Source: Amycolatopsis sp. 195334CR
GTDB lineage: Bacteria > Actinomycetota > Actinomycetes > Mycobacteriales > Pseudonocardiaceae
Direction of reading: 5' to 3'
NCBI RefSeq assembly: GCF_017309385.1
Contig: NZ_JAFJMJ010000003.1
Coordinates: 992,001-1,056,000 of the forward strand
DNA: 64,000 nucleotides
Shown: piece by piece, positions 17,722 through 27,144 of the stretch
How positions within the stretch are numbered: the stretch's first letter is position 1
Layout: each line of letters begins with the position of its first letter
Translations under genes and position numbers: made by a program
Notes under the pieces: model-generated
The model's database searches: none
Told to the model about the DNA's origin: nothing
What the model saw: the letters and a program-made list of their open reading frames with translations, nothing else

Positions 17722-18364
17722 TCAAAACCCTTTCCATCAAGATCAGATGTGCCTCGTCGTTCTCGCTGCCGGAGGCGGTCTTGTGCACGATGACCAGGCC
17801 GGCGTCCGCGGCATCACTGATCAGGACCCTGGCCACACCCAGCGGCACCCGCAACGTCGAGGCGAGCTCCGCGACGGAACGGGGGGTCCGGCATTCTTCC
17901 ACGATCGAGGTCTGCTCGATCTGGTCGGGCACGAAGGAGGCGAGCTCCTCGGTGTTGGTGGAGATCAGGGTCTCCAGTTCGAGCACGTGGTTGGCCTTCG
18001 TGCGCCCGCCGGTCAGGGCGTACGGGCGGACGATGGCGGTCTCTTCGGCCGCCGATGGCGGTTCCGGCACGGGCGGGGGCCGGTAGGCCGGGTGGCCGTG
18101 GGGCGGCGGCACGCGCCGCTGCTGGCCGGTGTCGAAGAGCGGGTTGTGCGGGGCGAGGATCTCGGCGACGGGCGCCGGCGGGGGCGTCATCGCGTCCCCC
18201 CGCGTTTCAGGCGGTGGTGCGTCAGCTGACTGAACATGAGCATGACCGTCCTTGTCCTTCTTGCGCTTACGACGTCCACGACCGGAATCCAGGGTGAAGC
18301 CGTTGAGGACGTCGGCGAAGGTGCCGTCATCCCGCTCGCGCCCGTATTCCGGTCCCGTGCTCAT
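17702..18364 (-). CDS. cvnC: CvnC, DUF742 conservon protein
   Basis: Protein of 220 residues. The Pro-rich, Lys/Arg-rich N-terminal half (~1-105) is low complexity; the C-terminal DUF742 domain (~108-220) is a winged-helix-like fold with IVRPYALTGGRTK, EEC-RTPRSVAELASTLRVPLGVARVLISD and DEAHLILMERVLSGLRRL. It follows cvnB by seven bases and overlaps cvnD. Role: partner of the GTPase in the conservon complex. Confidence 0.93.
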   Translation of the reverse strand: MSTGPEYGRERDDGTFADVLNGFTLDSGRGRRKRKKDKDGHAHVQSADAPPPETRGDAMTPPPAPVAEILAPHNPLFDTGQQRRVPPPHGHPAYRPPPVPEPPSAAEETAIVRPYALTGGRTKANHVLELETLISTNTEELASFVPDQIEQTSIVEECRTPRSVAELASTLRVPLGVARVLISDAADAGLVIVHKTASGSENDEAHLILMERVLSGLRRL

Positions 18365-18371
18365 CGGGCCA

Positions 18372-18821
18372 TCATCCCACCGGCTCGCCGATCAGCGAAC
18401 CGCCCGCTCCCTGCAGCTGGGCGCGGAGCTCCGGGGTGAGGATCTGGCCGACCCGGTCCACGAGCATGGTCATCTCGTAGGCGACCTGGCCGATGTCGCA
18501 GTTCGGGGCAGCGAGAACGGCCAGGCACGAACCGTCGCTGATGGACATCAGCACCATGATGCCGAGTTCCATCTCCACCACGGTTTCGTTGACCGCGCCC
18601 GCTTCGAAGCAACGCGCCGCGCCCTGGGTCAGGCTGACCAGTCCGGAGGCCACCGCGGCGAGCTGGTCGGCGCGGTCCAGCGGCAGCCGGTTCGATGAGG
18701 TCAGCAGGAGCCCGTCGGCGGAGACCACCACGGCGTGCGCGACACCGGGGACCCGCTCGGCGAAGTCGTTGACCAGCCAGCCGAACTGGTTCTGGGGCTG
18801 GGCCGAACTAGGGGAAGTCAT
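18372..18821 (-). CDS. cvnB: CvnB, roadblock/LC7-domain protein
   Basis: Protein of 149 residues, a single roadblock/LC7 fold (FAERVPGVAHAVVVSADGLL; VSLTQGAARCFEAGAV; MVLMSISDGSCLAVLA). In conservons this protein bridges the sensor CvnA and the GTPase CvnD and may modulate nucleotide exchange. Its ATG overlaps the cvnA stop (ATGA), showing translational coupling. Confidence 0.94.
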   Translation of the reverse strand: MTSPSSAQPQNQFGWLVNDFAERVPGVAHAVVVSADGLLLTSSNRLPLDRADQLAAVASGLVSLTQGAARCFEAGAVNETVVEMELGIMVLMSISDGSCLAVLAAPNCDIGQVAYEMTMLVDRVGQILTPELRAQLQGAGGSLIGEPVG

Positions 18822-21800
18822 TCACCCTCCACTTTCTCTGTTTTCCCGTCCGCGGCGGCCTGAGCGTTGTGGTGCCGCCCGCGGCGGACGCCCTGCTGGA
18901 AACTGCTCAACCGGCCGCGCACATCATGCGGGTCACGACCCGGCCGCGGTGCGGCGGCCGGGGTAGCGGGTGCGGCGCTGCCCGGGACCAGGTGCTCACC
19001 ACGCCGGCGGCGGGGCAGGCCCGCCGCGGTGAAACTCGACGGCGTCGCCTCGGCGACGGCCTGCGCCGCCTGCCAACCCTCGTCGGTGCCGAACCCCTTG
19101 GCCACGGGCCGCGTCTCGGCTGTGCCCTCGGCCCGGCCCCGGGCAGCCTGGGCGGCGGTGGCCCCGGACTGGGCGGTTTCCGCGCCCGCCTTGGCGGCGG
19201 CCTGGTTCTTGGCTGCCTGGGTGGTGGCCTGGTTCTTGGCTGCCTGGGTGGTGGCCTGGGTTTCGGGCGCCTGGGTTTCGGTGGCTGCCTGGGTTTCCGC
19301 GCCGTTCTTGGCTTCCTCGGGCGTGTCCCGCGGGGTGGCCTTGGTGGCGGTCCGCGTGCTGGTCTTGGCCGCGGCCTTGGCACCCGGTTCGGCCTTGGCC
19401 GGGGACGTGGCCTTCGTGCCCGGCTCGGCCTGCGCGGTGGTACCCGGCTCGGCCTGCGCGGCACCCGGCTCGGCCTTGGCCGGGGGCGTGGCCTTCGTGC
19501 TCGGCTCGGCCTTGGCAGCCGTCTTGCGGGTGCCTGCCTTCGGCGCGGCCTTGGAGCCGGACCTGGCTCCCGTCTTCGGGGTGGCCTCGCCGGTTGCCTT
19601 CGCGGTGGCACCTATCGCGGTGGCTCCGCCGGGCTTCGTGGCGGCCTCGGTGCCCTTCGCAGCCCCGCCAGGTTTCGTGGGGGCCTCGGTGGCCTTGGCG
19701 GTCGCCCCTGCGGGCTGCCCGGTGGCGGGCTTCGCGGCGGCATCCGTGGGTTTTGCGGTGCCCCCGCCGGGCTTCGCGGTGGCGTCGGTGGGCATCGCGG
19801 GGGTGTCGGTGGGGCCGGGCTTCCCGGGCGGCTTCGGGGCGACACCCCGCGTTGTGTCGAGGCGGGTCGGTTCTGGGGCGGGCGCCGGGCCGAGAGGAAC
19901 CTGCGCGATGGCGGGCACCTCAGCGGACGGCTCCTCCGGCACCGCGCGCCCGGTCTCCTGCCGGCCGCGGTTGACGCCCTGTTGGAAGCTGCTCAACCGC
20001 CCCCGCACGTTTGCCGGGTCGCGGACCGGAAGATCCGTGCCCTTGACCACCGGCACCGGGGTGGACGCCGCCGCGCTGCCGGGCAGGAGCTTCTCACCGC
20101 GCTGCCGGCGGGGCAGGCCCGCCGCGGTGAAGCTCGACGGCTCCGATTTGGACACCGCCTCCACCGTCCGCCAGCTTTCGTCGGACGGGAAGTCCCACTC
20201 CGGCTCGGCTTCGGCGGGCTCCGGATCAACAGCCGCCTTGCCGTTCGTCACCGGCGCGGGCTCGTCGGCCGGCTCGCTCTTGCGGAACCAGGCCGACAGC
20301 ATCGCGTCGAAGATCGGCGTGTTCTCCGGCAGCTCCGGCTCCGGCTCGGGCCTCGGCTCCGGCGTGACCGAGGCGGCCCACCAGTCGCTGAGCACCCCGC
20401 GCGTGGACTCGGTGTCCTGAGTGGACACGAACAGCGCCTTGCCACTGGGCAACGTCGCTTCGCTGTCGCTCTCGGCGGGCTTCGGCTTCGAGGTCAGCGG
20501 CGCGGCTTCCGGCTCCTCCGGCACCACCGTCACCGGGATCTCTTCGGTCGGCGTGATCGGGCTGAACAACGCGGTACCGGAGATCTCCGCCGGCGACGGC
20601 GCCTCCTCCCCGCTCAACCGCCGCTCCAGCGCACTGCCCTTGGCCGGCGCGGGCACCGGCGAAGACGCGGGCAGCACCCCGGACCGGTTGGCGCCGTTGG
20701 GCTTCCGGCGCGGCAGCGCCCCGGCGGGCTGGCTCGGCGACGGCACGGACTGCGCCGGCGGCTCCAGCCGCGGCCGGGTACCGGTACCCGGGATCGCGTC
20801 CATCACCAGCTCGGCGGGCACGGTCACGGTGGCGCGCACGCCGACGATGTCCCGGCCGCCGTGCAGCACCACGCCGATCCCGTGGCGCCCGGCCAGCCTG
20901 CCGACCACGAACAGCCCCATCCGCCGCGACGTGGCCAGGTCGACCGAACCGGCTTCGGTCAGCCGCGTGTTGGCCTCGGCGACCTCCGCCTCGTTCATCC
21001 CGATGCCCTTGTCCAGGATGTCCACCGAGAGCACCCGGTCCTCCGAGAGCCGGGTCGCCACGGTCACCTGGGTCTCCGGCGCGGAGAACGCGGTGGCGTT
21101 GTCGAGCAGTTCGGCGATCAGGCGCATCAGGTCGCTCGCCGCGTACCCGACCACCCTGGCCGGTGGCGGTGGCTGCACCACCACCCGCTGGTACTGCTCG
21201 ATCTCCGAGACCGCCGCGCGCAGCATGTCCGTTGTGGACACCGGCTGCCCGGACCGGCGGGCCGGTTCGGCGCCGGAGAGCACCATCAGGTTCTCGTTGT
21301 TGCGGCGCATCCGGGTGGCCAGGTGGTCCAGCTGGAACAGCGTGGCCAGCTGGTCGGCGTCCTCCTCGTCGCGCTCGAGCCGCTCGATCAGCTGCAGCTG
21401 CCGCTGCACCAGGCTCTGGCTGCGCCGGGACAGGTTGACGAACACGCTGCTGTACCCGGTGCGCATCGCGGCCTGTTCCACGGCAAGGCGCAGCGCCTGG
21501 CTGTGCACCGCGTCGAAGGCGCGGGCCACCTCACCGACCTCGTCCTTCACCGTCACCGGAACGGGTGACACGTCGGTGCTCTGCGGGCGGCCCTCCTGGA
21601 TGTTGACCACCGCGGCGGGCAGTTGCTTCTCGGCGATGTCCAGCGCGCTGGCCCGCAGCACCCGCAGCGACCGCAGCAGCTGGCGGGTGATCAGGAAGAC
21701 CACCGCGGCGGCGAGCACCAGCGCGGCGAACAACAACACGGTGAGCACCCCGGCGCCGGTGCTGGCCTGGTCGGCCAGGTTCGCCGACACCGAGCTGAGC

Positions 21801-22747
21801 TGCCCGCCGATCCGGCCGCTGACCTCGGACAGCCGGGAGCCGACCGCGGTCGAGCTGTCCGTCCACTGCTGGGCCGAGGTCTCGCGCAGCGCCTCCTCCG
21901 GCGACCGGCCCTGCTCCCCCAGCGCGCTGCGGACCAGCGTGGCGCGGGTTTCGAAGCTGGGCCCGGCGACCGTGGTGTCGAAGTCCTGGCGCTGCTCCTG
22001 CGAAGCCGCGGCGCGGAAGTCGGCGAGCCGGTCGGTCAGGCGCACCTCGGTGGTGCGCAACTGGTTCAGCTCGGCGGGCGAGAGCGTGCGCCGGGCGATG
22101 CCGTAGCCCACCAGCGCCTGCGCCAGCGACACCTCTTCCTTGGCCACCAGCAGGTCGTGCAGCGCGGTCGGCGTGCCGCCGATGGCGTCGTCGCTGACGC
22201 CCGCGGTGAGCGCGGTGTCCAATTTGAGCAGTCCGGTGGTCACCGCGGTGTACTCGGTGATCGCCTCGACCGGTTCCAGCTGCCCGCCGTCGACCTGCTC
22301 GCGGATCTGCGTCAGCCGCGAGACCTGCGCGTCGGCCTCCTTGGCCGCGCCGACCACACCGGTGTCCAGCGCGGTGGCCCGCTCGATCGCGGAGTCCAGT
22401 CCGGGCAGCGCGCCGTCGGTGCGCAGGCGGATCTCGGCCAGCTCGGGCGAATCGCGCACCGTCGTCTGCACCAGCAGTTCGGCCGTGCGCACGCGCTCGG
22501 CCTGCAGGTGTTCCAGCGTGGTGCGGACCTCACCGCCGAGGGAGACCAGCCGGTCCATCCGCTGGTAGCTGCTCGAGCGCTCCACCTGGCCGCCGATGGT
22601 CAGCACGCCGAGCACGATCGCGATGAGGATCGGCACCAGCGTCACCGCGGCCAGCTTGACCGGCAGGTTCCAGTCGCGCCAGCGCGCCAGCGAGCGCCAT
22701 CTGGACGGCCTCCGGGGTGGCCGGCCGAGCAGCTTTCCAACAGGCAC
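18818..22747 (-). CDS. cvnA: CvnA, nitrate-sensor-like membrane histidine kinase
   Basis: Sensor of about 1309 residues. Membrane helix ~28-52, large extracytoplasmic nitrate/sulfonate-type helical sensor (~55-330), second helix ~335-360, HAMP (~365-430), dimer helix with MRRNNENLMVLSG, and a HATPase domain with N-box LIAELLDNATAFS (~545) and G-box DKGIGM. The phospho-His is replaced, as usual in CvnA (LATRMRRNNENL). The C-terminal half is Pro/Ala/Lys/Thr-rich and carries a module (PSSFTAAGLPRR ... RGRLSSFQQGV) twice, at ~850-960 and ~1240-1300. Start: GTG 22747 with AGGAGAA eight bases ahead; the frame stays open to 22831. Confidence 0.92.
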   Translation of the reverse strand: MPVGKLLGRPPRRPSRWRSLARWRDWNLPVKLAAVTLVPILIAIVLGVLTIGGQVERSSSYQRMDRLVSLGGEVRTTLEHLQAERVRTAELLVQTTVRDSPELAEIRLRTDGALPGLDSAIERATALDTGVVGAAKEADAQVSRLTQIREQVDGGQLEPVEAITEYTAVTTGLLKLDTALTAGVSDDAIGGTPTALHDLLVAKEEVSLAQALVGYGIARRTLSPAELNQLRTTEVRLTDRLADFRAAASQEQRQDFDTTVAGPSFETRATLVRSALGEQGRSPEEALRETSAQQWTDSSTAVGSRLSEVSGRIGGQLSSVSANLADQASTGAGVLTVLLFAALVLAAAVVFLITRQLLRSLRVLRASALDIAEKQLPAAVVNIQEGRPQSTDVSPVPVTVKDEVGEVARAFDAVHSQALRLAVEQAAMRTGYSSVFVNLSRRSQSLVQRQLQLIERLERDEEDADQLATLFQLDHLATRMRRNNENLMVLSGAEPARRSGQPVSTTDMLRAAVSEIEQYQRVVVQPPPPARVVGYAASDLMRLIAELLDNATAFSAPETQVTVATRLSEDRVLSVDILDKGIGMNEAEVAEANTRLTEAGSVDLATSRRMGLFVVGRLAGRHGIGVVLHGGRDIVGVRATVTVPAELVMDAIPGTGTRPRLEPPAQSVPSPSQPAGALPRRKPNGANRSGVLPASSPVPAPAKGSALERRLSGEEAPSPAEISGTALFSPITPTEEIPVTVVPEEPEAAPLTSKPKPAESDSEATLPSGKALFVSTQDTESTRGVLSDWWAASVTPEPRPEPEPELPENTPIFDAMLSAWFRKSEPADEPAPVTNGKAAVDPEPAEAEPEWDFPSDESWRTVEAVSKSEPSSFTAAGLPRRQRGEKLLPGSAAASTPVPVVKGTDLPVRDPANVRGRLSSFQQGVNRGRQETGRAVPEEPSAEVPAIAQVPLGPAPAPEPTRLDTTRGVAPKPPGKPGPTDTPAMPTDATAKPGGGTAKPTDAAAKPATGQPAGATAKATEAPTKPGGAAKGTEAATKPGGATAIGATAKATGEATPKTGARSGSKAAPKAGTRKTAAKAEPSTKATPPAKAEPGAAQAEPGTTAQAEPGTKATSPAKAEPGAKAAAKTSTRTATKATPRDTPEEAKNGAETQAATETQAPETQATTQAAKNQATTQAAKNQAAAKAGAETAQSGATAAQAARGRAEGTAETRPVAKGFGTDEGWQAAQAVAEATPSSFTAAGLPRRRRGEHLVPGSAAPATPAAAPRPGRDPHDVRGRLSSFQQGVRRGRHHNAQAAADGKTEKVEGE

Positions 22748-23597
22748 TTGGCCTTCTCCTGCACCAGTCACGAAAGTGACTCCCTGTTCGCCATCGTCGA
22801 GCACGTCGATCCACACCCGGCGTGCGGCCACCGGCTTCGCTCAGCTGCTGCGGCTCGTGCATCGCCCCGAGCGGATGCACGGCACAACGCAACATGCCAT
22901 CTGCACGTGCACGGGGACAACAGCAGCACCCAATCGATCACAAAAGTCAGCGTGGTGCCGGAATCGTACACCAATAGTGTGATTGTTCGAACGGCTCAGC
23001 AAACAGGGACTGACCTGCAAAAATGGCGATCGGGGCGGCCGGGCGGCCGGACATTGCGCACCCGGACGGGCGGCGGCCGGAATTCCGGTTACAGACCTCA
23101 CCCCTTTCCCCGAACGCCGTGTCACCCACATAGCCCAGCACCCGCTGTCACCACCGGCAAACTCATACCTACCGTGCCACTTGGACCGGACTTGAGCTGC
23201 AATTTATCCCCGATGATGTGGTGTTGATCCTGGTTCAACGGAAGTCGGGATCTTCTTTCCATCCACTGTCGTGAATGGAGAATCATTCCCGCGGAGCACC
23301 GGAGACGCGGCGGGTCACCACCGGCTCCGCGGTACACACAACCACGGTCACCTGTGGTGATCCAGCCGGGTGACACATATCCGGAACAGGGGCGCCGATG
23401 TCGCACAGGCCACCCTAAAAAGGAACGGTGCGTCACCACTACCTTCACTAATTCGTGTGACGGCGCGCATTTTTACCTGCTTTCTTTACGCTCCGAAGAT
23501 CATTTTTCGGACTCCCACGATTCAGGTCCGGTCGCTTTCCGGACACGAAACGGCCGTAGTTACGATGACCGCCGCCCAAGCTCGTGGAGGAGGAACG
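22748..23597. other. Long divergent intergenic region (850 bases)
   Basis: Separates cvnA from the DUF485/symporter operon and is less GC-rich than its flanks. It must hold both promoters. Visible: GTCAC-GAAA-GTGAC (22767-22780) just ahead of cvnA; a partial dyad around CACCTGTGGTG (about 23349); and a seven-codon mini-ORF at 23428. Longer open frames here lack ribosome sites and coding character. No RNA gene recognised. Confidence 0.6.
23428..23451 (+). other. Possible seven-codon leader ORF ahead of DUF485/symporter genes
   Basis: GTG CGT CAC CAC TAC CTT CAC TAA, preceded by AAAAAGGA three bases ahead of the GTG. It would encode MRHHYLH. It is 146 bases upstream of the DUF485 start. May be chance; listed because the ribosome site is strong and three of seven codons are His. 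Confidence 0.25.
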
Positions 23598-24017
23598 ATG
23601 CCGGAGCTCACCAACGAGCCCCACGCCCGGAACGCCATGGAGGACACCGGGCAGCTCCCGATCATGTTCGGTGGCCCCGGCCCGTCGCTGCTCCGCGACG
23701 TGCCCGCCGAGCCAGCCGGTCCGGACTACGAGGCGATCCAGCGCAGCCCGGAGTTCACCAGCCTGCGCTCGCGGCTGCGCCGGTTCATCTTCCCGGTCAG
23801 CCTGCTGTTCTTCGCCTGGTACCTGGCGTTCGTGCTGCTGGCCGCCTACGCGCACGAGTTCATGAGCACCAGGGTCTTCGGCGCGGTGAACGTGGCCATG
23901 CTGCTCGGGCTGGCCCAGTTCGCCTCCACCGTGCTGATCACCGCCGCCTACCTGCGCTTCGCCAACCGGCGCCTGGACCCCCAGGTCGCCGCGATCCGCC
24001 GGAGCGCGGGCCGGTGA
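23598..24017 (+). CDS. DUF485 small membrane protein
   Basis: Protein of 139 residues: a hydrophilic N-terminus (~1-60) and two membrane helices (~64-85 and ~97-118; FPVSLLFFAWYLAFVLLAAY). The pattern SPEFTSLRSRLRRF then FVxxWxxYFxxV-like helix is typical of DUF485, whose genes normally precede acetate/monocarboxylate symporters, as here. The ATG has GGAGGAGGAA upstream. The stop overlaps the symporter start (GTGA). Probably an accessory subunit of the transporter. Confidence 0.9.
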   Translation: MPELTNEPHARNAMEDTGQLPIMFGGPGPSLLRDVPAEPAGPDYEAIQRSPEFTSLRSRLRRFIFPVSLLFFAWYLAFVLLAAYAHEFMSTRVFGAVNVAMLLGLAQFASTVLITAAYLRFANRRLDPQVAAIRRSAGR

Positions 24018-25600
24018 CCGCGCTCGCCGCCGGGGTCCCGGAGAGCGAGCCGGTGGTCAACATCGCCGTGTTCGCCCTGTTCGTGGCGATCACCCTGTAC
24101 GTGGTCTACCGGGCCAGCAGCCGCAGCTCGTCCACTTCGGACTACTACGCCGCGGGCAGCGCCTTCACCGGACGGCAGAACGGCATCGCACTTTCGGGTG
24201 ATTTCCTGTCCGCCGCCTCGTTCCTGGGTATCGCCGGCGCGATCGCGATCCACGGGTACGACGGATTCCTCTACTCCATCGGGTTCCTCGTGGCGTGGCT
24301 GGTCGACCTGCTGCTGATCGCCGAGCTGCTGCGCAACACCGGCCGGTTCACCCTGGGCGACGTGCTCAGCTTCCGGATGCGCCAGCGCCCGGTGCGGGCC
24401 GCCGCGGCCACCTCGACGCTGGTGATCTCGCTGTTCTACATGCTCGCGCAGATGGCCGGGGCCGGTGGGCTGATCGCCCTGCTGCTGGACATCGACAGCG
24501 GGTTCGGCCAGGCGCTGGTGATCGGCGTGGTCGGCCTGGTGATGGTGATCTACGTGCTGGTCGGCGGGATGAAGGGCACCACGTGGGTGCAGATCATCAA
24601 GGCCGCCATGCTGCTCCTCACCGTGGCGCTGATGACGGTGTTCCTGTTCGGCAAGTTCGGCTTCAGCTTCTCGAACCTGCTCTCCTCGGCCGCCGACAAC
24701 AGCCCGATGGGCGACGCCCTGCTCGAACCGGGCGGGCTCTACGGCGCCACCGAGACCAGCAAGCTCGACTTCGTCTCGCTGGCGATCGCGCTGATCCTCG
24801 GCGCGGCCGCGCTCCCGCACGTGCTGATGCGCTTCTACACCGTGCCCAACTCGAAGGAGGCCCGCCGGTCGGTGGTCTGGGCGACCGCCTGCATGCTGGT
24901 CTTCTACCTCTGCACGCTGGTGCTCGGCTTCGGCGCCGCGGCGATCGTCGGCTCCGACGAGATCCTCGGCGCGCCCGGCCGGGAGAACTCGGCGGCCCCG
25001 CTGCTGGCCCTGCACATCGGCGGCACGCTGCTGCTCGGCGTGGTGGCCGCGGTGGCGTTCGCCACCATCCTGGCCGTGGTCGCCGGGCTGACCATCACCG
25101 CGTCGGCCTCGTTCGCGCACGACGTGTACGCCAACATCTTCAAGGACGGCAAGGCCGAGCCGGTCCAGGAGGTGCGGGTGGCGCGGATCACCGCGGTGGT
25201 GATCGGCGCGCTCGCCATCGCCGGCGGCATCCTGGCCAGCGGGCAGAACGTGGCCTTCCTGGTCGCGCTCGCCTTCGCGGTGGCGGCCTCGGCGAACCTG
25301 TCCACCCTGCTGTACTCCCTGTTCTGGAAGCGGTTCAACACCACCGGCACGCTCTGGGGCATCTACGGCGGGCTGGCCGCCTGCCTGGTGCTGGTGCTGT
25401 TCTCCCCGGTGGTCTCCGGCGCGCCGGACTCGCTGTTCCCGCTGGTGGACTTCAGCTGGTTCCCGCTGAAGAACCCCGGTCTGGTGTCCATCCCGTTCTC
25501 CTTCCTCTGCGGGATCGTCGGCACGCTGCTCGGCGAGAAGGCCGATCCGCGCAAGCACGCCGAGATGGAGGTCCGCTCGATCACCGGCATCGGCAGCTGA
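24014..25600 (+). CDS. Solute:sodium symporter, ActP/MctC-type monocarboxylate transporter
   Basis: Integral membrane protein of 528 residues with about 13 helices; SSS-family motifs SDYYAAGSAFTGRQNGIALSG (first loop), GFLVAWLVDLLLIAELLRNTG, TFGD-like FTLGDVLSFRM and VGGMKGTTWVQIIKA. It resembles ActP and corynebacterial MctC, which import acetate, propionate or pyruvate with sodium or protons. It starts with GTG inside the DUF485 stop. The C-terminal part (LSTLLYSLFWKRFNTTGTLW) is also typical. The substrate within short-chain monocarboxylates cannot be read from sequence. Confidence 0.93.
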   Translation: MTALAAGVPESEPVVNIAVFALFVAITLYVVYRASSRSSSTSDYYAAGSAFTGRQNGIALSGDFLSAASFLGIAGAIAIHGYDGFLYSIGFLVAWLVDLLLIAELLRNTGRFTLGDVLSFRMRQRPVRAAAATSTLVISLFYMLAQMAGAGGLIALLLDIDSGFGQALVIGVVGLVMVIYVLVGGMKGTTWVQIIKAAMLLLTVALMTVFLFGKFGFSFSNLLSSAADNSPMGDALLEPGGLYGATETSKLDFVSLAIALILGAAALPHVLMRFYTVPNSKEARRSVVWATACMLVFYLCTLVLGFGAAAIVGSDEILGAPGRENSAAPLLALHIGGTLLLGVVAAVAFATILAVVAGLTITASASFAHDVYANIFKDGKAEPVQEVRVARITAVVIGALAIAGGILASGQNVAFLVALAFAVAASANLSTLLYSLFWKRFNTTGTLWGIYGGLAACLVLVLFSPVVSGAPDSLFPLVDFSWFPLKNPGLVSIPFSFLCGIVGTLLGEKADPRKHAEMEVRSITGIGS

Positions 25601-25615
25601 CCTACCCTCGATCGG

Positions 25616-26761
25616 GTGAGTGCTGATCGGATCCGGGAGTTCCTCTCGCGGGCGGACCCGCCGACGCCGTGCCTGGTGGTCGACGTCGATGTGGTGCGCG
25701 CCCGCTACCGCGAGCTGTCCACGCTGTTCGACGGGGTTTCGCTGTACTACGCGGTGAAGGCGAACCCCGAGCCCGCGGTGGTGCGCGCGCTGGTCGCGGC
25801 CGGGTCGCGGTTCGACGTGGCGAGCCCGGCGGAGATCGAGCTGTGCCTGGCGTGCGGTGCGTCCCCGTCGGCGCTGTCCTACGGCAACACGATCAAGAAG
25901 CCCGCCGACATCGCGGGCGCGTACGCGGCGGGCGTCCGCGACTTCGTCTTCGACGCCGAGGAGGACCTGGAGAACCTCGCCCGCCACGCGCCCGGCGCGT
26001 CGGTGTCGGTGCGGATCCTGGTGGACGGACCGGACTCGGTCACCCCGTTCGGCCGGAAGTTCGGCTGCGAGCCGGAGCTGGCACTGGTCCTGCTGGAGCG
26101 GGCCGCCGAACTGGGGCTCGACGCGGCCGGGGTCGCCTTCCACGTCGGCTCGCAGCAGTTGGACCCGCTGGCCTGGGACACCGGCATCGCGGCGGCCGCG
26201 AAGATCGCCGCCGAGGTGCCGGTGCGCCGGCTGAACCTCGGTGGCGGCCTCGGCACCACCTACCGCGAAGGCGCCCCGGCGCCCGCCGAGTACGCCGACG
26301 CCATCTTCGCCTCGCTGCGGCGGCACTTCCCGGCCGGGCTACCCGAGCTGCTGATGGAGCCGGGCCGGGCGCTGGTGGCCACCGCCGGGCTGATCCGCAC
26401 CGAGGTGGTGCTGGTCGCCCGCAAGTCCACTGTGGATGATCACCGCTGGGTCTACCTCGACGTGGGCCGGTACAACGGCCTCGCCGAGACCGAGAACGAG
26501 GCCATCGCCTACCGCCTGGTCCCGGTCACCGCGCAGTCGGCCGGGACGGGCCCGGTGATCCTGGCCGGGCCGACCTGCGACGGCGACGACGTGCTCTACC
26601 AGCGCACCCCGTACCGGCTGCCGCTCTCCCTGCGCGGTGGTGACCGGCTGGACATCCTCGACGCCGGTGCGTACACCGCGAGCTACTCCTCGGTGGCCTT
26701 CAACGGGATCCCGCCGCTGCGCACGTATTGTCTTGGCGAGGGGGTGGAGGATGACCGCTGA
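25616..26761 (+). CDS. PLP-dependent ornithine/lysine decarboxylase-type enzyme (fold III)
   Basis: Fold-type III (alanine-racemase-like) decarboxylase of 381 residues making putrescine or cadaverine. Seen: YYAVKANPEPAVV with the PLP Lys, HVGSQQLD, LNLGGGLGTTY (phosphate-binding Gly loop), EPGRALVA and the C-terminal GPTCDGDDVLYQ containing the active-site Cys-Asp. GTG start. It overlaps the next gene, speD, by 11 bases, and a spermidine synthase follows, so ornithine is the more probable substrate; lysine or diaminopimelate activity is not excluded. Confidence 0.9.
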   Translation: MSADRIREFLSRADPPTPCLVVDVDVVRARYRELSTLFDGVSLYYAVKANPEPAVVRALVAAGSRFDVASPAEIELCLACGASPSALSYGNTIKKPADIAGAYAAGVRDFVFDAEEDLENLARHAPGASVSVRILVDGPDSVTPFGRKFGCEPELALVLLERAAELGLDAAGVAFHVGSQQLDPLAWDTGIAAAAKIAAEVPVRRLNLGGGLGTTYREGAPAPAEYADAIFASLRRHFPAGLPELLMEPGRALVATAGLIRTEVVLVARKSTVDDHRWVYLDVGRYNGLAETENEAIAYRLVPVTAQSAGTGPVILAGPTCDGDDVLYQRTPYRLPLSLRGGDRLDILDAGAYTASYSSVAFNGIPPLRTYCLGEGVEDDR

Positions 26762-27143
26762 GGTCGGGTTGTTCGCGGGCAGGCACGTGCTGGCCGAACT
26801 GCACGAAGTGGACCCGGCGCTGCTGGACGACGCCGCGTTCCTGCGGGCCACGCTGCGCGAGGTGATGGAGTCGGCCGGGGCGACCGTGGTCGGCACGCAG
26901 GCGCACCGGTTCGAGCCGCAGGGCGTGACCGTGCTGGCCATGCTCGCCGAGTCGCACGCCTCCGTGCACACCTACCCGGAGCTCGGCGCGATGTTCGTCG
27001 ACGTGTTCACCTGCGGGGAGCGCGCCGACCCGGAACTGGCCGTGCGCCTGCTCGCCGAAGCGCTCGGCACGCGCTCGGTGATCTCGTCCACAGTCGACCG
27101 CGGACACCGCGTGGTGTTGCCGCACAACAACATCGGGAGCTGA
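26751..27143 (+). CDS. speD: S-adenosylmethionine decarboxylase proenzyme
   Basis: Prokaryotic class 1B AdoMet decarboxylase of 130 residues, the usual size. It cleaves itself at the Ser of ESHASVHTYPE to create the pyruvoyl cofactor; the downstream motif VDVFTCGE holds the catalytic Cys. It supplies decarboxylated AdoMet as aminopropyl donor. ATG 26751 has GGAGG directly ahead, inside the decarboxylase gene. The middle gene of a three-gene spermidine operon. Confidence 0.95.
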   Translation: MTAEVGLFAGRHVLAELHEVDPALLDDAAFLRATLREVMESAGATVVGTQAHRFEPQGVTVLAMLAESHASVHTYPELGAMFVDVFTCGERADPELAVRLLAEALGTRSVISSTVDRGHRVVLPHNNIGS

Positions 27144-27144
27144 C

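Noticed and set aside
22767..22780. GTCAC-GAAA-GTGAC dyad as a dre or KstR site
   Set aside because: Matches neither consensus; kept only as an unnamed dyad in the intergenic note.
23948..26326. Long minus-strand open frame (792 codons) opposite the symporter and decarboxylase
   Set aside because: Shadow frame; the plus-strand genes have complete family motifs and ribosome sites.
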